A DNA stretch of 64,000 nucleotides from Streptomyces sp. TRM70350. Its GTDB lineage: Bacteria; Actinomycetota; Actinomycetes; Streptomycetales; Streptomycetaceae. The position numbers and the translations under genes were made by a program. Location: positions 248,001 through 312,000 of the forward strand of contig NZ_JAHUXH010000006.1 in the NCBI RefSeq assembly GCF_019219825.1. Reading direction: 5' to 3'. Positions 50,461-59,618 of this stretch are shown piece after piece (within the stretch, counting starts at the first letter, position 1; each line of letters opens with the position of its first letter). The notes beneath the pieces are model-generated. The model was not told where the DNA came from. It did no database searches and was given only the letters and a program-made list of their open reading frames with translations.

Positions 50461-50802
50461 GTGACCGCCCGGGTGATCAACCTCAGGGGCCGGATCCACG
50501 ACGTCGGTCCCCGGCTGGAACACGCCCCTGCGGACATCGTGTACGTCGGCCGTCGCTGGACCCTGGGCGGCTGGGACCTGCCCCGGCACCCGCTGTACAA
50601 CCCGTTCGCCTACGACACGGCCACGAAGAAGCGGGACGGCACCCGGGCCGAGGTGATGGCGATGTACCGGGCGTATCTGCTGGAGCGCCCGGAGCTGCTC
50701 GATCTGGTGCCGGGGCTGCGCGGGCGGACGCTGGCCTGCTGGTGTGCGCCGGAGCTGTGCCATGCGGACGTACTGGCGGAGTTGGCCGAGTCGGCCGGGT
50801 AG
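50461..50802 (+). CDS. DUF4326 protein
   Basis: The 113-residue protein fits DUF4326: VINLRGRIHDVGPRLEHAPA, VYVGRRWTLGGWDLPRHPLY and the C-terminal LACWCAPELCHADVLAELAE with conserved Cys residues. GTG start at 50461, 7 nt after the SGNH gene. The family has no established function; the CxCxxxxCH pattern hints at metal binding. Confidence 0.88.
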   Translation: MTARVINLRGRIHDVGPRLEHAPADIVYVGRRWTLGGWDLPRHPLYNPFAYDTATKKRDGTRAEVMAMYRAYLLERPELLDLVPGLRGRTLACWCAPELCHADVLAELAESAG

Positions 50803-50898
50803 GGATGGCCTGGCGGGCTCCCTGGGGACCGCCTTGTAGGTTCCGACGAACGCACCCGTGGCGCTGGCCTGCACAAACCGCCAGTAGAATCCGGTTAC

Positions 50899-52341
50899 GT
50901 GACTTCTGCGCCCGCCAAGCCCCGTATCCCGAACGTCCTCGCCGGACGCTACGCCTCCGCCGAGCTCGCCACGCTCTGGTCGCCCGAGCAGAAGGTGAGG
51001 CTGGAGCGGCAGCTCTGGCTCGCCGTGCTGCGGGCCCAGCAGGACCTCGGGATCGAGGTGCCGGACGCGGCGATCGCCGACTACGAGCGCGTCCTCGACC
51101 AGGTCGACCTGGCCGCCATCGCCGAGCGCGAGAAGGTCACGCGGCACGACGTGAAGGCGCGGATCGAGGAGTTCAACGACCTCGCCGGGCACGAGCACGT
51201 GCACAAGGGCATGACGTCCCGCGACCTGACCGAGAACGTCGAGCAGCTGCAGATCCGGCGCTCGCTGGAGCTGATGCGCGACCGTACGGTGGCCGTGCTG
51301 GCGCGCCTCGGCAAGCTGGCCGGTGAGTACGGCGAGCTGGTCATGGCCGGGCGCTCGCACAATGTCGCCGCGCAGGCCACCACCCTGGGCAAGCGGTTCG
51401 CGACCGCCGCCGACGAGCTGCTGGTCGCCTACGGCCGGATCGAGGAGCTGCTCGGCCGCTACCCGCTGCGCGGCATCAAGGGCCCGGTCGGCACTGCGCA
51501 GGACATGCTGGACCTGCTCGGCGGGGACGCCGTCAAGCTCGCGCAGCTGGAGCAGCGGATCGCCGGGCACCTGGGCTTCTCGCAGGCCTTCACCTCGGTC
51601 GGCCAGGTCTACCCGCGCTCGCTCGACTACGAGGTCGTCACCACGCTGGTGCAGCTGGCCGCCGCTCCGTCGTCGCTGGCGAAGACGATCCGGCTGATGG
51701 CCGGGCACGAGCTGGTGACCGAGGGCTTCAAGCCGGGTCAGGTCGGCTCCTCCGCGATGCCGCACAAGATGAACACCCGCTCCTGCGAGCGCGTGGGCGG
51801 CCTGATGGTGATCCTGCGCGGCTACGCCTCGATGACCGGCGAGCTGGCGGGCGACCAGTGGAACGAGGGCGACGTGTCCTGCTCGGTGGTGCGCCGGGTC
51901 GCGTTGCCGGACGCGTTCTTCGCGCTGGACGGGCTGCTGGAGACGTTCCTCACGGTGCTGGACGAGTTCGGGGCGTTCCCGGCGGTCGTGGCGCGGGAGC
52001 TGGACCGCTATCTGCCGTTCCTGGCGACGACCAAGGTGCTGATGGCCTCGGTGCGGGCGGGCGTCGGCCGTGAGGTAGCACACGAGGCGATCAAGGAGAA
52101 CGCGGTGGCGTGCGCCCTCGCCATGCGTGAGCAGGGTGCCGAGCGCAACGAGCTGCTGGACCGGCTCGCCGCCGACGAGCGCATCCCGCTCGACCGGGCA
52201 CAGCTGGACGAGCTGATGGCCGACAAGCTGTCCTTCACCGGTGCCGCCGCCGACCAGGTGGGGGCGGTGGTCGGCCGGATCGAGGAGATCGTGAAGCAGC
52301 GCCCGGAGGCGGCGGGTTACACGCCGGGAGCGATCCTCTGA
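50899..52341 (+). CDS. purB: Adenylosuccinate lyase
   Basis: Cleaves SAICAR and adenylosuccinate in purine synthesis. The 480-residue protein has HEHVHKGMTSRDLTENVEQL, MAGRSHNVAAQATTLGKRFA and the flexible signature loop GQVGSSAMPHKMNTRSCERV with the catalytic serine. GTG start at 50899. The long C-terminal domain and the TSRDLTEN motif match actinobacterial PurB. No other purine genes are adjacent. Confidence 0.95.
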   Translation: MTSAPAKPRIPNVLAGRYASAELATLWSPEQKVRLERQLWLAVLRAQQDLGIEVPDAAIADYERVLDQVDLAAIAEREKVTRHDVKARIEEFNDLAGHEHVHKGMTSRDLTENVEQLQIRRSLELMRDRTVAVLARLGKLAGEYGELVMAGRSHNVAAQATTLGKRFATAADELLVAYGRIEELLGRYPLRGIKGPVGTAQDMLDLLGGDAVKLAQLEQRIAGHLGFSQAFTSVGQVYPRSLDYEVVTTLVQLAAAPSSLAKTIRLMAGHELVTEGFKPGQVGSSAMPHKMNTRSCERVGGLMVILRGYASMTGELAGDQWNEGDVSCSVVRRVALPDAFFALDGLLETFLTVLDEFGAFPAVVARELDRYLPFLATTKVLMASVRAGVGREVAHEAIKENAVACALAMREQGAERNELLDRLAADERIPLDRAQLDELMADKLSFTGAAADQVGAVVGRIEEIVKQRPEAAGYTPGAIL

Positions 52342-52361
52342 CGCGCTTCACCCCGGAGGAG

Positions 52362-52883
52362 TTGGAGGCCGCCCGCGACCGTCTGGTGCCGGACGTGGTC
52401 GCGGACGGCCTGCGCGTGCTGTTCTGTGGCATCAACCCCGGTCTGATGACCGCGGCGACGGGCCACCACTTCGCCCGCCCCGGCAACCGCTTCTGGCCGG
52501 TGCTGCATCTGTCCGGCTTCACGCCCCGGCTGATGAAGCCGTCCGAGCAGGGCGAGTTGCTGTCGTACGGCCTCGGCATCACGAACGTGGTGGCGCGGGC
52601 GACTGCTCGGGCCGACGAGTTGAGCGCGGAGGAGTACCGCGAGGGCGGACGGCTGCTGTCGCTGAAGGTGGCCCGGCTGCGGCCGCGTTGGCTGGCGGTG
52701 GTGGGCGTCACCGCGTACCGGGCCGCCTTCGACGACCGCACGGCGAGGGTGGGACCGCAGGTGCGGACGATCGGCGACACGCGCGTGTGGGTGCTGCCCA
52801 ATCCCTCCGGGCTGAACGCGCATTGGACGGCTCAGACGATGGCGGAGGAGTTCGCGCGGCTGCGGGTGGCCGCGGAGGACTGA
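52362..52883 (+). CDS. mug: Mug-type G/U mismatch DNA glycosylase
   Basis: Removes uracil or thymine from G mispairs. The 173-residue protein has the family active-site motif FCGINPGLMTAATGHHFARP then GNRFWPVLH, and the C-terminal NPSGLNAHWT. The start is uncertain: a TTG at 52362 gives MEAARDRLVPDV, but the frame is open back to the purB stop and TRFTPEELEAARD upstream also looks like family sequence, perhaps from a CTG. Close spacing suggests co-transcription with purB. Confidence 0.88.
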   Translation: MEAARDRLVPDVVADGLRVLFCGINPGLMTAATGHHFARPGNRFWPVLHLSGFTPRLMKPSEQGELLSYGLGITNVVARATARADELSAEEYREGGRLLSLKVARLRPRWLAVVGVTAYRAAFDDRTARVGPQVRTIGDTRVWVLPNPSGLNAHWTAQTMAEEFARLRVAAED

Positions 52884-52988
52884 CCGGCACCCAAGCGGAG
52901 CCGTCTCGTGCACAGGGCTGGGCTTGTCCGGGCGATCTCGATCGCCGAGCCGATCACTCGCACCCACCTCGTGCCCAGGGCCAGCCAG

Positions 52989-53420
52989 TCACTCGGGGTC
53001 CACCTCCGTGACGACGGCGAGCAGTCGGGCCGGGTCCGTCTCGTCGCCGTCGGCGACACCGAGCGCGACCCATCGGCCCGTTCCGGTCGCCTGCCATACG
53101 TACAGGTCGTCCGCCAGGGCGCTGATGCTCGCCCACGGCTCCGGTATCTCCTCGCCCCGCTCACCGCGCACCCGGAGGGTGAGCATGCCCCACAGGGGAT
53201 TCGCCCCCCATCGCTCGTTGAGTCGCCGGGCGATCCCCTCCCTGAAGGCTTCGACATCCTCGGCCGTGCGCTCCCCATGCGCGCAGTAGGGGTCCGCGGC
53301 TCCTAACTCCGTTATGTAGTAGCCCGGTCCTTCTCGGCCGACGTCCGACCAGCCGTGCTCCGCCGGAAAGGGGCGCGAGCACAGCCGGTCAATCGTGTCC
53401 AGGCACCCTGCGATGTTCAT
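52989..53420 (-). CDS. Hypothetical protein
   Basis: The 143-residue protein starts MNIAGCLDTIDRLCSRPFPA and has a hydrophilic, globular composition (GREGPGYYITELGAADPYCA, ALADDLYVWQATGTGRWVAL). Third-position GC is normal and the ATG at 53420 is the first in a good context. No family is recognised. It converges on mug across 105 bp and lies 40 nt downstream of the ABC permease on the same strand. Confidence 0.7.
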   Translation of the reverse strand: MNIAGCLDTIDRLCSRPFPAEHGWSDVGREGPGYYITELGAADPYCAHGERTAEDVEAFREGIARRLNERWGANPLWGMLTLRVRGERGEEIPEPWASISALADDLYVWQATGTGRWVALGVADGDETDPARLLAVVTEVDPE

Positions 53421-53460
53421 GAACCCAGTAAACCCGGCGCCACTGACAATTGGCGGCGCG

Positions 53461-54186
53461 TCATGCGTCCCGCCGTCGAACGCTCCACGCACCCGCCAGC
53501 ACCGCGCCCGCCGTCCACAGCGCGGTCACGGCGAGCCCGGTCCACGGGCCCAGGGTCCCGTCCCACGTGCTGTGCAGGACGACCTGGCCGGCGCGGTCCG
53601 GCAGGAAGTCGGTCAGGCCGCCCGCGGCGTCCCCGATCACGAAGGACACGACCAGCAGAAAGGGGATCAGGATGCTGAGCGCGCCGATCCCGCTGCGCAG
53701 CAGAGCCGCGAGTCCGGCCGCGAACAGGGCCATCAACGCGAGATAGACGCCGCTGCCCAGGACGCCGCGCAGTTGCTCGCCTGCGGTGAGTCCGTCCGCC
53801 GCCGCACCCATGCCCGCGCGGGCGACGGCCAGCGAGGCGCCTCCGGTGACCAGTCCGACGAGGAACACCGGTACGGCGATGGCGGTCAGCTTGGCCGTGA
53901 ACCATCGCCCCCGCTGCGGCACCGCCGCGAGGGCGAGTCGCAGCCCGCCGCCGGTGAGTTCGGAGGAGACGGCGAGGGCACCGAAGGCGACGGCGGCGAT
54001 CTGGCCGGGCACCATCCCGAGCAACGCCGTGAACAGGGGATCGGATTCGGGGTCGCCGCTGCCGTCCGTGGCCGCGATCGCGGAGAACGCCGTCGTCACG
54101 GCGAACAGCGCCACCAGGGCGCCGTACAGGGAGTGCAGGGTGCGGATCTTCAGCCACTCGGCGTGCAGGACGGGAGTGAAGGGCAT
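53461..54186 (-). CDS. ABC-2 type transporter permease
   Basis: The 241-residue protein begins MPFTPVLHAEWLKIRTLHSL, the typical E-W-x-K-x-R-x-(T/L)-x-S start of ABC-2 permeases paired with drug-type ATPases, and has six helices with TGGGLRLALAAVPQRGRWFT after helix 2. It starts 2 nt after the ATPase gene. The pair would export a drug, peptide or lipid; control is probably by the adjacent two-component system. Confidence 0.9.
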   Translation of the reverse strand: MPFTPVLHAEWLKIRTLHSLYGALVALFAVTTAFSAIAATDGSGDPESDPLFTALLGMVPGQIAAVAFGALAVSSELTGGGLRLALAAVPQRGRWFTAKLTAIAVPVFLVGLVTGGASLAVARAGMGAAADGLTAGEQLRGVLGSGVYLALMALFAAGLAALLRSGIGALSILIPFLLVVSFVIGDAAGGLTDFLPDRAGQVVLHSTWDGTLGPWTGLAVTALWTAGAVLAGAWSVRRRDA

Positions 54187-54188
54187 GG

Positions 54189-55109
54189 TCAGGCCTCCTG
54201 GGGCTGGGCCGTGAACTCGGTGTCGGCGGCGGTCAGATCCAGATAGGCCTGTTCCAAGGTGCCTTCCTCGGCAGCGAGTTCGAGGACGGGCAGCCGTGCC
54301 CCGGAGGCGAGGCGGCCGATGTCCTCCACGCGCGCGTGCTGCACGATCCACCCGCCGCCGTCGCCCGGGGCGGCCTCGTAGCCGTGCCGGGCGAGCAGTT
54401 CCCGCAGCGCGGCGTCCTCCGTGGTCCGCACCCGGACGCGGGGCTGCACGCGCGCGTGGACGAACTCCCGCATCGGCATGTCGGCGAGGAGCCTTCCCCT
54501 GCCGAGGACGACCAGGTGGTCGGCGAACGACGCGGTCTCGTTCATCAGATGGCTGGAGACCAGCACCGTGCGGCCCTCGTCGGCGAGTCGGCGCAGCAGC
54601 GTGCGGATCCAGATGATGCCCTCCGGGTCGAGGCCGTTCGAGGGCTCGTCGAGCAGGACGACGGGCGGGTCGCCGAGCAGGGCGGCCGCGATGCCGAGGC
54701 GCTGGCGCATGCCGTGGGAGTACGTCTTCACCCGGCGGCGGGCGGCGGTGGCCAGGCCCGTCTCCTGCAGTACCTCGTCCACCCGGCGCACCGGGATGCG
54801 GTTGCTCGCGGCGAGGGTGCGCAGATGGTCGCGTCCGGTGCGCGAGCCGTGCGCGGCCTGGGCGTCGAGCAGGGCGCCGACCTCGCGCAGCGGTTCGTGC
54901 AGCGTGGCGTAGGCACGGCCGCCGATGGTCGCGGTGCCGGAGGTCGGCCGGTCGAGGCCGAGCACCAGCCGCATGGTGGTGGACTTTCCGGCGCCGTTGG
55001 GGCCGAGGAAGCCGGTGACCCGGCCGGGCTCGACGGTGAAGGTGAGGTGGTCGACGGCGCGCCGGGTGCCGTACTCCTTGGTGAGGTCTCGGACGTCGAT
55101 GCTGGTCAT
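54189..55109 (-). CDS. ABC transporter ATP-binding protein (DrrA-like)
   Basis: The 306-residue ATPase has Walker A GFLGPNGAGKSTTMRL, the signature YSHGMRQRLGIAAALL, Walker B VVLLDEPSNGLDPEGI and the switch histidine in LVSSHLMNE, followed by a C-terminal extension (about 225-306). The family is that of DrrA-like exporters. The permease is translationally close. Divergent sensor-kinase genes 332 bp away suggest an inducible resistance or envelope-stress unit. Confidence 0.93.
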   Translation of the reverse strand: MTSIDVRDLTKEYGTRRAVDHLTFTVEPGRVTGFLGPNGAGKSTTMRLVLGLDRPTSGTATIGGRAYATLHEPLREVGALLDAQAAHGSRTGRDHLRTLAASNRIPVRRVDEVLQETGLATAARRRVKTYSHGMRQRLGIAAALLGDPPVVLLDEPSNGLDPEGIIWIRTLLRRLADEGRTVLVSSHLMNETASFADHLVVLGRGRLLADMPMREFVHARVQPRVRVRTTEDAALRELLARHGYEAAPGDGGGWIVQHARVEDIGRLASGARLPVLELAAEEGTLEQAYLDLTAADTEFTAQPQEA

Positions 55110-55441
55110 GGCCTCAGCCTGACCGCCGGCCCGGGGGCCGGGCCTCCCCTGTGCGAGGAGGTCGTCTCCCCCGCTCGGGGGAGGCCCGTTGATGCTCCTG
55201 ACTTGTTGAATCGACCCCAGATGCTCGGTCTGCAGCCGTAGCGTCCAGGGTGTCGGTCGGCATGGGCCCGCAGTGCTCCTATCAGGTCATGGTCCGCCCG
55301 GCCGGAGCCATGAGAACCAGCTCCGGCGGTCGGACAGAACAACGCGAAGACAGCCCAGCAGGGCGTCAGTCAGTGGCAGAGCCACGACCGCCGGAAGCCG
55401 CTACGAGTATCAATGTCAGTGGCGGCTGGCACGATGAGGCG
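55110..55441. other. Divergent control region with GC hairpins
   Basis: The gap between the ABC ATPase and sensor kinase starts contains no gene. A perfect CTCCCCCG/CGGGGGAG inverted repeat with a 2-nt centre at 55166-55183 and a CCGGCCC/GGGCCGG-like stem near 55130 lie close to the ATPase start. These are candidate response-regulator sites or transcript structures. Confidence 0.45.
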
Positions 55442-56596
55442 ATGGTCCGCCTTCTGCGCCCGCTGCTGCGCGGGACGACGTACACGCGCCTGCTGCACCT
55501 GTGCGTTCCGGTGCTGCTGGCCGGCGTGTGGTTGTTCATTGACATGTCACGGCCGTGGGTGCCCGCGGTGCTGCTGATCCCGGTCGGCCTGATCCCGGCC
55601 GTGCGGCGCGGCGAGGGGCTGCAGGCGCAGTTCATGCTGACCCCGGACGCGCGGGACTCGGGGATCTCCACCGCGCCGTCGGCGACTTGGGGCGACCGGC
55701 TGCGGACCGTGCTGTGGCTGGAGGTCCGGATGGGCCTGGCCGCGGTGACCGCGCTGATGACCGTGTGGTCGCCGATCCTCGCCGTCGACCTGGCCTCGGC
55801 GGCGCTCGGCACCCGGCCGTACGACAACCCGATCCTGCGGATCGTCGAACCCCACTGGGCCTACGCCTTCCTGGTGCCGCTCCCCCTCCTGGCGATGTAC
55901 GGCGGCGTGGTGGGGCTCGGCGAGCTGATCACCGCGCTCGCACGCCGCCTCCTCGGGCCGTCGGCGGCCGAGCGGCTGGCCGCCCTGGAGGAGCGCACCG
56001 AGCAGTTGCTGGAACGCAACCGGATCGCGCGGGAGTTGCACGACTCCATAGGGCACGCGCTGACCGTGGCGGTGGTGCAGGCGGGCGCCGCGCGTGCGGC
56101 GGGCGATCCGGCGTTCACGGACCGGGCGCTCGGCGCGATCGAGGAGACCGGGCGGGCCGCGCTGGAGGACCTGGACCGGGTGCTCGGCATCCTGCGCGAG
56201 GCGGAGCGTCCGGTGAGCAGCCGTCCGACGCTCGTCGAGGCGGACCGGCTGCTGGAGTCCGCGCGCGCCTCCGGGACGAAGGTCGACGCCGAGTTCACCG
56301 GACCGCTGGCCACGGTGCCGGGGCCGGTCTCCCGGGAGGGCTACCGCATCCTTCAGGAAGCGCTGACGAACGTGCTGCGGCACGCGGGCGGTGTCCCGGC
56401 GCGGGTTCGGCTCGCGGTCGCGGACGGCCGTCTGGACCTGGAGGTCCGCAATCCGCTGCCGGCGCCGATACCCGGACCCGGTCGGGGCAGCGGGCTGCGC
56501 GGGATACGGGAGCGGGCGGCGCTGCTGGGCGGCCGGGCGCACACGGGCCCCGACGACGGTGACTGGCAGGTGCACGTCGAGCTGCCGCTGGGCTGA
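55442..56596 (+). CDS. NarL-type sensor histidine kinase
   Basis: The 384-residue kinase has four hydrophobic helices (about 18-55 and 95-165) with no large extracytoplasmic domain, a HisKA_3 motif ERNRIARELHDSIGHALTVA (His200) and an HATPase domain (about 285-383; EALTNVLRHAGG, GSGLRGIRERAALLGG). The ATG at 55442 follows GAGG. The response regulator gene starts 14 nt later. Such kinases often control the adjacent ABC exporter. Confidence 0.92.
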   Translation: MVRLLRPLLRGTTYTRLLHLCVPVLLAGVWLFIDMSRPWVPAVLLIPVGLIPAVRRGEGLQAQFMLTPDARDSGISTAPSATWGDRLRTVLWLEVRMGLAAVTALMTVWSPILAVDLASAALGTRPYDNPILRIVEPHWAYAFLVPLPLLAMYGGVVGLGELITALARRLLGPSAAERLAALEERTEQLLERNRIARELHDSIGHALTVAVVQAGAARAAGDPAFTDRALGAIEETGRAALEDLDRVLGILREAERPVSSRPTLVEADRLLESARASGTKVDAEFTGPLATVPGPVSREGYRILQEALTNVLRHAGGVPARVRLAVADGRLDLEVRNPLPAPIPGPGRGSGLRGIRERAALLGGRAHTGPDDGDWQVHVELPLG

Positions 56597-56610
56597 TCTA
56601 CGCTGGCCGG

Positions 56611-58125
56611 ATGCCGGTCACCGTTCTCCTCGTCGACGACGAACCCCTCGTACGCGCGGGCCTGCGGGCCGTGCTGGAGGCGCAGCCGGACATCGAGGTG
56701 GTCGGGGAGGCGGCCGACGGGGCGGCGGTGATCCCGCTGGTACGGCGACTGCGGCCCGACGTGGTCGCCATGGACGTACGGATGCCGCTGCTCGACGGCA
56801 TCGAGGCCACGCGCGTGGTGCTGCGGACCGTGCCGGATCCGCCGAAGATCCTGGTGGTGACGACCTTCGAGAACGACGAGTACGTCTACGAGGCGCTGCG
56901 GGCGGGTGCCGACGGGTTCCTGCTGAAACGGGCCCGGCCGGCGGAGATCGTGCACGCGGTGCGGCTGGTCGCCGAGGGCGAGTCGCTGCTGTTCCCGGCG
57001 TCGGTGCGGCAACTCGCCGCCGAGCACGGCGACGGGGGTGGGAACCCGGCGGCGCGGGCCGTGCTGGAGCGGGCGCAGCTGACCGAGCGGGAGGCGGAGG
57101 TGCTGCGGCTGATGACCCGTGGACTGTCGAACGCGGAGATCGCCGCGCACCTGCTCGTCGGCACGGAGACGGTCAAGTCGCACGTCAGCTCGGTGCTGGC
57201 GAAGCTCGGGGCGCGGGACCGCACCCAGGCGGTGATCACGGCGTACGAGTCGGGGTTCGTCTCCCCCGGCTGCCCCAGGTTCTCGCCCGGCTGCCCCGGG
57301 CCTCGGTGGACTGGGGGCTTACGGCACTCGCCGCTGTCCGCGGTGCCGAGTACGATCCGGCCAACACGCGCACAAGCTGGGAGGACGGACGTTGGGGCGG
57401 CTGACCGGCGGGGATCCCTCGCTGCTGCGAAGGATCAATTCCGCGGTGGTGCTGCACGCGCTGCGTGCCACGGACTGCGCGACGCTGACGGAGATCACCC
57501 GGGTGACCGGGCTGTCCCGGCCGACCGTCGAGGGGGTCGTCGAGGGGCTGATCGAGGCCGGTCTCGTGGTGGAGAAGGCGGCCGAGGAGGGTGCCGCGCG
57601 GCGTCAGGGGCGCCCGGCGCGGCGGTTCAGGTTCCGGGCCGAGGCCGGGCATCTGCTGGGGCTGGAGATCGGGCCGCACCGGGTCGCCGCGCTGCTCGCG
57701 GACCTGGACGGGCGGATCGTCGGCGCGCAGGCCAAGGACGTCGACGAGACCGCGCACGCCGACGAGCGGCTGGAGCGGCTGCGCACCGCCGTCGCGGAGC
57801 TGCTGCGCCGGGCCGGGGTCGCACGGAGTTCGCTGCGGGCGGTGGGGGTGGCCACGCCCGGGATCGTCGAGGCGGACGGGACCGTGCGGCTGGGCACCGC
57901 GCTGCCCGGCTGGACGGGGCTGCGGCTCGGGGAACGGCTGGGCCGCTCCTTCAAGTGCCCGGTGCTGGTGGAGAACGACGCCAACGCGGCGGCGGTCGCC
58001 GAGCACTGGAAGGGGTCGGCGACCGAGTCCGACGACGTGGTGTTCGTGCTGGCGGGGTTGAGCCCGGGCGCCGGCGCGCTGATCGGCGGGCGGCTGCACC
58101 GGGGGTACGGCGGGGCGGCCGGTGA
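56611..58125 (+). CDS. NarL-type response regulator, reading frame runs on into the ROK gene
   Basis: The conserved part is complete: receiver domain with Asp55 in VVAMDVRMP and Lys in LLKRA, and a LuxR-type helix-turn-helix (about 152-215; LTEREAEVLRLMTRGLSNAE). Family members normally end shortly after TAYESGFV. Here no in-frame stop occurs at that point (about codon 221, 57273) and the frame remains open to 58125, overlapping the ROK gene by more than 730 nt with a 280-residue tail that reads as low-complexity out-of-frame sequence. A 21-bp imperfect duplication at 57259-57300 lies where the stop should be. Either a stop was lost or a sequencing indel exists. Confidence 0.75.
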   Translation: MPVTVLLVDDEPLVRAGLRAVLEAQPDIEVVGEAADGAAVIPLVRRLRPDVVAMDVRMPLLDGIEATRVVLRTVPDPPKILVVTTFENDEYVYEALRAGADGFLLKRARPAEIVHAVRLVAEGESLLFPASVRQLAAEHGDGGGNPAARAVLERAQLTEREAEVLRLMTRGLSNAEIAAHLLVGTETVKSHVSSVLAKLGARDRTQAVITAYESGFVSPGCPRFSPGCPGPRWTGGLRHSPLSAVPSTIRPTRAQAGRTDVGAADRRGSLAAAKDQFRGGAARAACHGLRDADGDHPGDRAVPADRRGGRRGADRGRSRGGEGGRGGCRAASGAPGAAVQVPGRGRASAGAGDRAAPGRRAARGPGRADRRRAGQGRRRDRARRRAAGAAAHRRRGAAAPGRGRTEFAAGGGGGHARDRRGGRDRAAGHRAARLDGAAARGTAGPLLQVPGAGGERRQRGGGRRALEGVGDRVRRRGVRAGGVEPGRRRADRRAAAPGVRRGGR

Positions 58126-58549
58126 GATCGGCGCGCTGCATCTGCTGGGCCGGGAGGCGACGCCGGAGACGCTGCTGTCCACCACGGACGAGCCTTTGCA
58201 CCCGCTGGACGAGCAGGCCGTCGCCAAGGTGTTCGCGCAGGCCCGCGAGGGCGACCAGCGGGCCATGGCCGCCGTCGACCGGTTCATCCAACGGCTCGTG
58301 CACGACGTGGCCGCGCTCGTGCTGGCGCTCGACCCGGAGCTGGTCGTCATCGGCGGCTGGGCGGCGGGACTGGACGGCGTACTGGATCCGCTGCGGCGGG
58401 AGCTGGCGCGGTACTGTCTGCGGCCGCCGAAGGTGACGCTGTCGCTGCTGGGGGAGGCGGCTGTGGCGACCGGGGCGCTGCGGCTGGCCCTGGACCATGT
58501 GGAGGAGCAGCTGTTCGCCGTGGAGGGCACGGTGACGGCGCGGCGGTGA
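57392..58549 (+). CDS. ROK family transcriptional regulator
   Basis: The 385-residue protein has an N-terminal winged helix-turn-helix (about 10-70; TLTEITRVTGLSRPTVEGVV) and a ROK sugar-kinase-like domain (about 85-375), with LLGLEIGPHRVAALLADLDG, VGVATPGIV, VENDANAAAVAEHWKG and RGYGGAAGEIGALHL. The zinc-binding Cys/His cluster typical of NagC-like ROK proteins is not evident. The start is a TTG at 57392, with GGGAGGA 6 nt upstream. The start lies inside the extended response-regulator frame. A GntR regulator is convergent, so this is a spot rich in sugar-type regulators but without a transporter. Confidence 0.9.
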   Translation: MGRLTGGDPSLLRRINSAVVLHALRATDCATLTEITRVTGLSRPTVEGVVEGLIEAGLVVEKAAEEGAARRQGRPARRFRFRAEAGHLLGLEIGPHRVAALLADLDGRIVGAQAKDVDETAHADERLERLRTAVAELLRRAGVARSSLRAVGVATPGIVEADGTVRLGTALPGWTGLRLGERLGRSFKCPVLVENDANAAAVAEHWKGSATESDDVVFVLAGLSPGAGALIGGRLHRGYGGAAGEIGALHLLGREATPETLLSTTDEPLHPLDEQAVAKVFAQAREGDQRAMAAVDRFIQRLVHDVAALVLALDPELVVIGGWAAGLDGVLDPLRRELARYCLRPPKVTLSLLGEAAVATGALRLALDHVEEQLFAVEGTVTARR

Positions 58550-58655
58550 GGGGCGGCTCGTCGAACGTCCCCACGGAACAGACGCCCGTGTCGAGGGACG
58601 TACGGCGCCCCGGAGCAGGCCCCTCCACGGCGCCGTACGAAAGGCCCTACGGCGT

Positions 58656-59417
58656 TCAGGACGCCCGGCGCTGGGGGTCCTCGTGGATCTCCACCCCACC
58701 CGAGTCGCCGAAGGTCAACCGGCACGTGTCGGCGCGGTACGTCGCGACGGAGACCGCCGCTGTGCGTCCGGCGGCATGGAAGCGGGTGGTGACGACGAGG
58801 ACCGGGGCGCCCGGCAGGCGGTCGAGTTCCTTGGCGTCGTCGGCGCGGGCCGAGCCGAGTTCGACGGCGCGGTCCTGCCCCTCCAGCTCCAGGTGCTGCA
58901 GCTCGCGCAGCACCGCACGCGCGCGTGCCGGTCCGGACGGGGCGTCGATGGCGGACAGGTCGGGCACCGACGACTCGGGGATGTACAGCAGCTCGGCGGC
59001 GACGGGCTGGCCGTGCGTCGTACGGGTGCGGCGCACGATGTGCACGGGCTCGTCGCGGCCGGTCTCCAGGGCGTCGGCGACCGCGGCCGGCGGGGCCGCG
59101 ACGGTGCAGTCCGCGGCCTGCCAGGCGTCACCGGGCGCGCCGGGCCAGGCGTGCTGTTCGGTGCCGACCGCCACGCCCACGCGCGGCGGGGCGACGGTCG
59201 TACCGACACCGCGGCGGCGCTGCAGTCTGCCTTCCAGTTCCAGCTGTTCCAGGGCCTGGCGGAGCGTGGCGCGGGCGACGCCGAAGCGGGCGGCGAGGTC
59301 GCGCTCGTTGGGCAGGATCTCGCCCACCGAGAACTCGGAGTCCAGTGCCTCCGTGAGCACGGTCTTGAGATGCCAGTACTTAGGTTCCGGCACCGATTCC
59401 AGCTGCGTGGTCCCCAC
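58656..59417 (-). CDS. GntR family regulator with UTRA domain
   Basis: The 253-residue protein has a GntR winged helix-turn-helix (about 12-75; ILPNERDLAARFGVARATLR) and a UTRA effector domain (about 95-245). Start is GTG at 59417 with GGAGGACAGG upstream. The HutC/DasR subfamily responds to sugars or sugar phosphates. An AT-rich tract upstream is the probable promoter. No obvious target gene lies next to it. Confidence 0.92.
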   Translation of the reverse strand: MGTTQLESVPEPKYWHLKTVLTEALDSEFSVGEILPNERDLAARFGVARATLRQALEQLELEGRLQRRRGVGTTVAPPRVGVAVGTEQHAWPGAPGDAWQAADCTVAAPPAAVADALETGRDEPVHIVRRTRTTHGQPVAAELLYIPESSVPDLSAIDAPSGPARARAVLRELQHLELEGQDRAVELGSARADDAKELDRLPGAPVLVVTTRFHAAGRTAAVSVATYRADTCRLTFGDSGGVEIHEDPQRRAS

Positions 59418-59454
59418 CCTGTCCTCCGCAATCGCCGTGATCCGGCGGCGTTTT

Positions 59455-59505
59455 AGCGCCCTTGTTTATTAAAGGTTGTTGTACTTATCTGCGACCATAG
59501 GACGG
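59455..59505. promoter_or_regulatory. AT-rich promoter tract upstream of the GntR gene
   Basis: CTTGTTTATTAAAGGTTGTT and the following TGTACTTATC form the most AT-rich stretch for kilobases around, 38-90 nt upstream of the GntR start on the minus strand. It is probably the promoter and autoregulatory site. Confidence 0.45.
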
Positions 59506-59618
59506 CCCTCACCCTTGGTCAAGACCAATCCTCGATCCCTCAGGCGCTGCACAGAGTGCGGTGCGGCCGAGCGTTCATGGGCCGTTCGCACCACGCCGCA
59601 GACGTGACACAACGGCGT

